Shown piece after piece: positions 25,194 through 25,528 of a stretch of 25,528 nucleotides of DNA; within the stretch, counting starts at the first letter, position 1; every line of letters starts with the position of its first letter. The notes beneath the pieces were generated by a model that was not told the origin of the DNA, did no database searches, and saw only the letters and a program-made list of their open reading frames with translations. Made by a program: the position numbers and the translations under genes. Location: contig CACRSC010000016.1 of the NCBI GenBank assembly GCA_902651635.1, positions 51,550 through 77,077 of the forward strand, in the 5' to 3' direction. This stretch comes from Mastigamoeba balamuthi. Lineage: Eukaryota > Evosea > Mastigamoebida > Mastigamoebidae.

Positions 25194-25528
25194 TCGAAGA
25201 CAACCAGATGAAGAAGGAGAAGAAGAAGGGAGAGTCCTTCACAATAGAGGCAGAACAAAAGAAGGAAGCCTTGAAGAAGAAGAAGGAGGAAAGGAAGAAG
25301 GAGTGAGATGAGCAGGTGAAGGAAGTGCAGAAGAGCATCGAGCAAAGCCGCATAGCTGTGACGGAGGCGGAGAACAACTTCAACCGCCGACTACTTCCGC
25401 TGCTCTTCCCCGACTCTGTAACCGGTATTGTCACAAAGTCTTACTTTGTCTTAACACTACTCCTTAAAGAGACCAAGGGGGCAATTGACACAAAGGGAGT
25501 GGTAGTCCAGCCAAAGCTGTTTGGCATC
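25194..25528 (+). CDS. Partial Lys/Glu-rich coiled-coil gene, right edge, in-frame TGA
   Basis: Not recognised. From about 25194 a frame encodes EDNQMKKEKKKGESFTIEAE and a Lys/Glu run. It is interrupted by TGA at 25304-25306 and continues in the same frame as DEQVKEVQKSIEQSRIAVTE, NNFNRRLLPLLFPDSVTG and onward to the window edge. The coil character is continuous across the stop, which suggests one gene. TGA is the normal stop of other genes here, so reassignment is unlikely. The options are a disabling mutation, an unrecognised intron (an AG acceptor lies at 25313-25314), or two unrelated frames. The 5' end is unresolved; upstream DNA has palindrome-bearing candidate mini-introns. Confidence 0.45.

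Noticed and set aside
25304-25306. TGA read as a sense codon
   Set aside because: The kinase, CCDC96, phosphatase and DUF7869 genes all end in TGA at sensible places.

Overview
The window is nuclear DNA from a eukaryote, most likely a flagellated protist. Evidence: genes are split by many short introns (about 40-130 nt, a few longer), reading frames join only after removal of GT-AG or GC-AG introns, and there is a ciliary CCDC96/CFAP184-type gene, a CTDNEP1/Dullard-type phosphatase, a Stealth-family glycan phosphotransferase, an EPLIN/LIMD2-type LIM gene and a Crinkler (CRN) effector-type gene. I cannot name the organism. All gene models below are hand-spliced, using frame continuity and recognised family motifs; no transcript evidence was available.

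Layout. 1-14.1 kb is GC-rich, CpG-rich and gene-dense: (1) a minus-strand gene running off the left edge with a retropepsin-like DTGA motif; (2) a PfkB sugar kinase (minus) with an apparent 1-nt frameshift; (3) a small coiled-coil gene (plus); (4) a LIM gene (minus); (5) a single-exon secreted/membrane protein with a GDPH (VWD-like) motif (minus); (6) a Stealth phosphotransferase (minus); (7) CCDC96/CFAP184 (plus); (8) a CTDNEP1-like phosphatase (minus); (9) an unrecognised 4-exon gene (plus). 14.1-17.2 kb and 19.6-21.9 kb are AT-richer and strongly CpG-depleted, and hold almost no intact genes. Between them, 17.3-19.6 kb is a GC-rich 8-exon CRN gene (header, P-loop NTPase, PD-(D/E)XK nuclease domain). 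A partial inverted copy of its nuclease end lies at 15.99-16.6 kb. 21.9-24.7 kb is a DUF7869-type gene (minus) with very short introns, and a further gene enters from about 25.2 kb and leaves at the right edge.

Two systems stand out. First, a 16-bp palindrome (TTATCGCCGGCGATAA) occurs nine times within 3.3 kb (21.84-25.17 kb) and I saw it nowhere else in the window. Three copies lie exactly inside the three inferred mini-introns (42, 43 and 57/66 nt) of the DUF7869 gene, and a fourth lies in a 43-nt GTAAGT...AG segment on the other strand. This looks like an introner-like family, or a site associated with the mobile-type DUF7869 protein. Variants in the flanks differ mainly by CpG-to-TpG/CpA changes. 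Second, splice donors are unusual across the window: GTGCNN predominates over GTAAGT, and four of about 30 inferred introns are GC-AG.

How the genes relate: the 1-14 kb genes look like ordinary housekeeping and ciliary genes in head-to-head and tail-to-tail pairs, with no operon logic. The CRN and DUF7869 genes belong to a separate, repeat-rich accessory compartment that appears subject to CpG decay.
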